From the NCBI GenBank assembly GCA_007130355.1, contig SLSQ01000237.1, positions 1 through 7,406 of the forward strand: DNA of 7,406 bases. Direction: 5' to 3'. The notes below the pieces were generated by a model that worked only from the letters and a program-made list of their open reading frames with translations, had not been told where the DNA came from and did not search any database. Every line of letters starts with the position of its first letter. Position 1 is the first letter of the stretch. Source of the DNA: Trueperaceae bacterium (GTDB lineage: Bacteria; Deinococcota; Deinococci; Deinococcales; Trueperaceae). The position numbers and the translations under genes are program-made. Shown in pieces: positions 4,997 to 7,406 of this stretch.

Positions 4997-5863
4997 ATGG
5001 CGCGCGGTGGGGTCGTACTGGTCACGGGGGTCGGGCAAGGCTACGGACGCGCCGTCGCGCTCGGGTTCGGCCGCGCCGGCTACGACGTCGTCTGCGCCGA
5101 CCGGGACGTCGCGCTCGCCTCGAAGACGGCGGCCGAGGTCGAGGAGGACGACGGTCAGGCGATCCCGATCCAGATCGACGTCGCCGTCCCGCTCGACGTC
5201 CGACACGCCTTCGACAAGGTCGACGAACTGTTCGGACGGCTCGACGGCGTGGTCCACGTCGCGACCCGCTCGAGCGCCGCCCCCGCCCCCGAGCTGGCCG
5301 ACGCCGAGTTCGGCGAGCTGATCGACGACGACCTGCGCAGCACGCACCACCTCCTCCGCACCGCGACGCGGCGGCTCGAGCGAGCCTGGTTCGTGGTCAT
5401 CGGACCGCCCGCCTCGGTCGAGACGCCGCAGACGGCGATGATCCGCGGCGCGCTTCGCGCCTGGGTCCGCGCCTACGCGGCGCAGGTCCCGGAACTCCGC
5501 ACGAACCTGCTGACCCCCTCCCGCAAGGCGAGCGATCCGGCACACGACGCGCGCCTGGTCGAAGCGGCGCTGTTCCTCGGAGGCTCGACCGGCCGCGGGG
5601 TGGTCGGCACCGAACTGCCGGTCGAACTGCCGCCGCCCCCGCGAGTGATCGAGACGTTGCTCCCCGAGATCCAGGCGGCTCTCGACGACCGCGTTCGGCA
5701 GGACGACCTCGAGGCCTCCCTCTACGTCGACGACGAGGACGGGGAGGAGGGCGAGGACGGCGCGGCCGAGGGCGGACCGGACGACGACTTCGATCCGTAC
5801 GACGACCACGAGGACGAGGACGAAGCGCGACCGGACGCAGCACCGCCCACCCGGATCCGGTGA
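4997..5863 (+). CDS. Degenerate short-chain dehydrogenase-like protein, acidic tail
   Basis: This 288-residue protein has an SDR Rossmann fold. The N-terminus carries VVLVTGVGQGYGRAVALGF with an intact TGxxxGxG (10-17), and Asp35 after the second strand suggests NAD rather than NADP binding. The catalytic tetrad appears lost by motif alignment: the usual NNAG reads HVAT, the NL of helix 4 reads DL, the ISS strand end reads IGP, and YxxxK reads T146-AMI-R150. It may be a nucleotide-binding pseudoenzyme. Residues 236-288 form a low-complexity tail with 24 Asp/Glu of 53. ATG 4997 is chosen because it sits after the promoter and right before the first beta strand; an in-frame ATG at 4982 lies upstream of the -10. 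Its stop overlaps the nrdR start by 4 nt (GTGA). The molecular role is unknown. Confidence 0.82.
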   Translation: MARGGVVLVTGVGQGYGRAVALGFGRAGYDVVCADRDVALASKTAAEVEEDDGQAIPIQIDVAVPLDVRHAFDKVDELFGRLDGVVHVATRSSAAPAPELADAEFGELIDDDLRSTHHLLRTATRRLERAWFVVIGPPASVETPQTAMIRGALRAWVRAYAAQVPELRTNLLTPSRKASDPAHDARLVEAALFLGGSTGRGVVGTELPVELPPPPRVIETLLPEIQAALDDRVRQDDLEASLYVDDEDGEEGEDGAAEGGPDDDFDPYDDHEDEDEARPDAAPPTRIR

Positions 5864-6423
5864 AGTGCCCGTTCTGCTCGAAGACGGAGACGCGGGTGCT
5901 CTCCTCGCGGCCCTCGGACGAAGGGCACGCCATCCGTCGGCGCCGCGAGTGCGACGCCTGCCACCGTCGCTTCACCACCTACGAGCGCGCCCAGCTCGAG
6001 GCGCTGATGGTCCGCAAGCGCTCCGGGCGTCTCGAGGCGTTCCAACCGGACAAGCTCCTCGAGAAGCTGCGCGTGGCGACGAACAAGCGGCCGGTCACCG
6101 AGAAGCAGCTGCGCGAGTTCGCCTACGGCCTCGAGGACGAGGTGCACGCCGCCCGCATCGACGCGGCCGAGATCGGCCGCCGGGCCCTCTCCTTCCTGCA
6201 ACGGATCGACGACGTCGCCTACATCCGCTTCCTCAGCGTGTACCGGGACTTCGACAGCGTCGAGCGGTTCATCGAGGAGATCCGGCAGCTCGGCGACCGG
6301 GCCGACCACGAACCGGCCGCGTCGAAGGCGCGCGACGCGGAGGAAGCCCGGCCGGACGACCCCGCGACGGACGACGCCGACGCGACCGACCCGGACCGTT
6401 CCGACCGCTCGGGCGACGCCTGA
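5860..6423 (+). CDS. nrdR: Transcriptional repressor NrdR
   Basis: NrdR is an ATP/dATP-sensing repressor of ribonucleotide reductase genes. The GTG start gives the canonical MKCPFC N-terminus. A zinc ribbon follows (Cys3, Cys6, Cys31, Cys34) with RRRRECDACHRRFTTYER, then an ATP-cone domain from about residue 50 (MVRKRSGRLEAFQPDKL) to about 140, ending in YIRFLSVYRDFDSVERF. The total of 187 residues exceeds the usual ~150; residues 145-187 are an Asp/Ala/Arg-rich tail with 15 acidic residues that looks disordered. The GTG overlaps the SDR stop by 4 nt (GTGA), and the SDR coding sequence shows no clear Shine-Dalgarno site, so reinitiation after SDR translation is likely. No nrd genes are in the window. 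Confidence 0.97.
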   Translation: MKCPFCSKTETRVLSSRPSDEGHAIRRRRECDACHRRFTTYERAQLEALMVRKRSGRLEAFQPDKLLEKLRVATNKRPVTEKQLREFAYGLEDEVHAARIDAAEIGRRALSFLQRIDDVAYIRFLSVYRDFDSVERFIEEIRQLGDRADHEPAASKARDAEEARPDDPATDDADATDPDRSDRSGDA

Positions 6424-6430
6424 ACCCGGC

Positions 6431-7406
6431 GTGACCGCCAGGCGTGCCGACCGAGGGCCTCCCCCGCCCCTGCCCGACGGCTTCCGCCGGAGGATGCGCG
6501 CGCTCCTCGGGGCGGAGGAGGAACGGCTCCTGGCGGCGGCGCTCGACCGACCGCCCGACCGCGCGGTCCGGGTCCATCCCGAGAGGGCGACGCTCGACGA
6601 GCTGCGCCGCTGGACGGGGGCGCCGCTGCCGGCGGTCCCGTACGAGCCCGGGGCGGGCCTGCTCGGACCGGACGACCCGCCGCTCGGTCGCGACCCGCTC
6701 CACGAGGCGGGCGCCTACTACCTCCAGGATCCTGCCGCGACCGTGCCCGCCCGCGTCGCCGCCGCACGACCCGGCGAGCGGGTGCTCGACCTGGCGGCGG
6801 CGCCGGGCGGGAAGGCGACGCGGCTCGCCGCCGACCTCGGGGGCCGCGGGGTCCTGGTCGCGAACGACGTCGACCCCCGGCGCACGGCGGCGCTGGTCCG
6901 GAACCTGGAGCGGTTCGGTGCGCGCGACGCGCTCGTGACCCGCGCCGCTCCGGCGGCGCTGGCGCGCGCCTGGGCGGGTCGGTTCGACCTGGTCGTGCTC
7001 GACGCCCCCTGCAGCGGCGAAGGGATGTTCCGCAAGAGCGCCGAAGCGCGCCGCACCTGGTCGGAGGCGCGGGTCCGTCGCGACGCCGCGGTCCAGGCGC
7101 GGCTGCTCGACGCCGCCGCCGACCTGCTGGCGCCGGGCGGCCGCCTGGTCTACGCGACCTGTACCTTCGCCCCGGAGGAGAACGAAGCGGTCGTGGCCGC
7201 CGCGCTCGCACGACGCACCGAGCTGGAGCCGCTCGACCTGACCTGGGCCGCCGGACCGGGCCTCGCGCCGGGACGGCCCGATTGGGCGTCCGGATCGGCT
7301 CGGGACCTGCCCGCGGGCGCCTGCCTGCGCGTCTGGCCGCACCGGACGGTCGGCGACGGCCAGTTCGTCGCCGCGCTGCGGCGCCGGCCGGAGCCGCGGT
7401 CGGGCC
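6431..7406 (+). CDS. rsmF: RsmF-type 16S rRNA (cytosine-C5) methyltransferase (partial 3')
   Basis: This SAM-dependent enzyme of the RsmB/RsmF/NOL1/NOP2/Sun family methylates C5 of cytosines in 16S rRNA. 325 codons are visible; the frame is open at the window end. The N-terminal LPDGFRRRMRALLGAEEE resembles the start of RsmF-like proteins. SAM motif I is VLDLAAAPGGK (118-128). Motif IV is DAPCSGEGM with Cys194, the cysteine that releases product, and motif VI is YATCTFAPEEN with the catalytic nucleophile Cys244. The segment LRVWPHRTVGDGQFVAALRR matches the end of the methyltransferase domain, so the missing part is probably the RsmF C-terminal RNA-binding extension. The GTG at 6431, 7 nt after the nrdR stop, has no Shine-Dalgarno; the next in-frame ATG (6494) would drop conserved residues. 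RsmB or another paralogue is possible. Confidence 0.88.
   Translation, partial: MTARRADRGPPPPLPDGFRRRMRALLGAEEERLLAAALDRPPDRAVRVHPERATLDELRRWTGAPLPAVPYEPGAGLLGPDDPPLGRDPLHEAGAYYLQDPAATVPARVAAARPGERVLDLAAAPGGKATRLAADLGGRGVLVANDVDPRRTAALVRNLERFGARDALVTRAAPAALARAWAGRFDLVVLDAPCSGEGMFRKSAEARRTWSEARVRRDAAVQARLLDAAADLLAPGGRLVYATCTFAPEENEAVVAAALARRTELEPLDLTWAAGPGLAPGRPDWASGSARDLPAGACLRVWPHRTVGDGQFVAALRRRPEPRSG

Noticed and set aside
3363..5321. 652-codon plus-strand frame across accA, accD, the bactofilin and the SDR gene
   Set aside because: It spans several well-supported genes on both strands and shows only Arg/Pro/Ala-rich shadow composition.
4906..5859. Upstream extension of the nrdR frame, as an N-terminal fusion
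   Set aside because: The extension is an Arg-rich shadow of the SDR gene; NrdR starts at the canonical MKCPFC encoded from GTG 5860.
1..7406. Mobile element, CRISPR array, tRNA or rRNA
   Set aside because: No transposase or integrase motifs, no spaced repeats, no cloverleaf-like or rRNA-like segments were seen; base composition is uniform across the window.

Overview
The window is a very GC-rich bacterial chromosomal segment with almost exclusively G or C at third codon positions. It is dense with housekeeping genes and shows no mobile elements, CRISPR arrays, rRNA or tRNA. The mix of genes (separate accD and accA, a bactofilin, NrdR, an RsmF-type rRNA methyltransferase), the extended -10 boxes (TGnTAnnnT), and two genes whose ATG lies 6-7 nt after a TAnnnT box (leaderless transcripts) fit Deinococcota best, possibly a Truepera-like lineage. 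That placement is inference; a high-GC actinobacterium is the main alternative.

Layout from left to right. (1) Positions 1-226 hold the 5' end of a leftward gene of unknown function that runs off the window. (2) A divergent region (227-434) carries a promoter and a hairpin-containing leader for a rightward 4-aminobutyrate-type aminotransferase (gabT, 435-1751). (3) Ribulose-phosphate 3-epimerase (rpe, 1808-2467) follows with its own promoter placed for leaderless transcription. (4) Converging on rpe is a leftward group: bactofilin (4907-4503), accD (4385-3480) and accA (3496-2534). accD and accA overlap by 17 nt and encode the two halves of acetyl-CoA carboxyltransferase. (5) Divergent from the bactofilin, a rightward group begins: a short-chain dehydrogenase-like protein with a lost catalytic tetrad and an acidic tail (4997-5863), nrdR (5860-6423, 4-nt overlap), and an RsmF/NOL1/NOP2-type rRNA m5C methyltransferase (from 6431, cut by the window end).

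Functionally the window links nitrogen/carbon catabolism (GabT), the pentose phosphate pathway (Rpe), the committed step of fatty-acid synthesis (AccD/AccA), a cytoskeletal scaffold, control of ribonucleotide reductase genes (NrdR) and ribosome modification. No new multi-gene system is evident. The most unusual items are the SDR pseudoenzyme translationally coupled to nrdR, the structured gabT leader with an overlapping small reading frame, and the shared extended -10 promoter grammar with mixed leaderless and Shine-Dalgarno starts.
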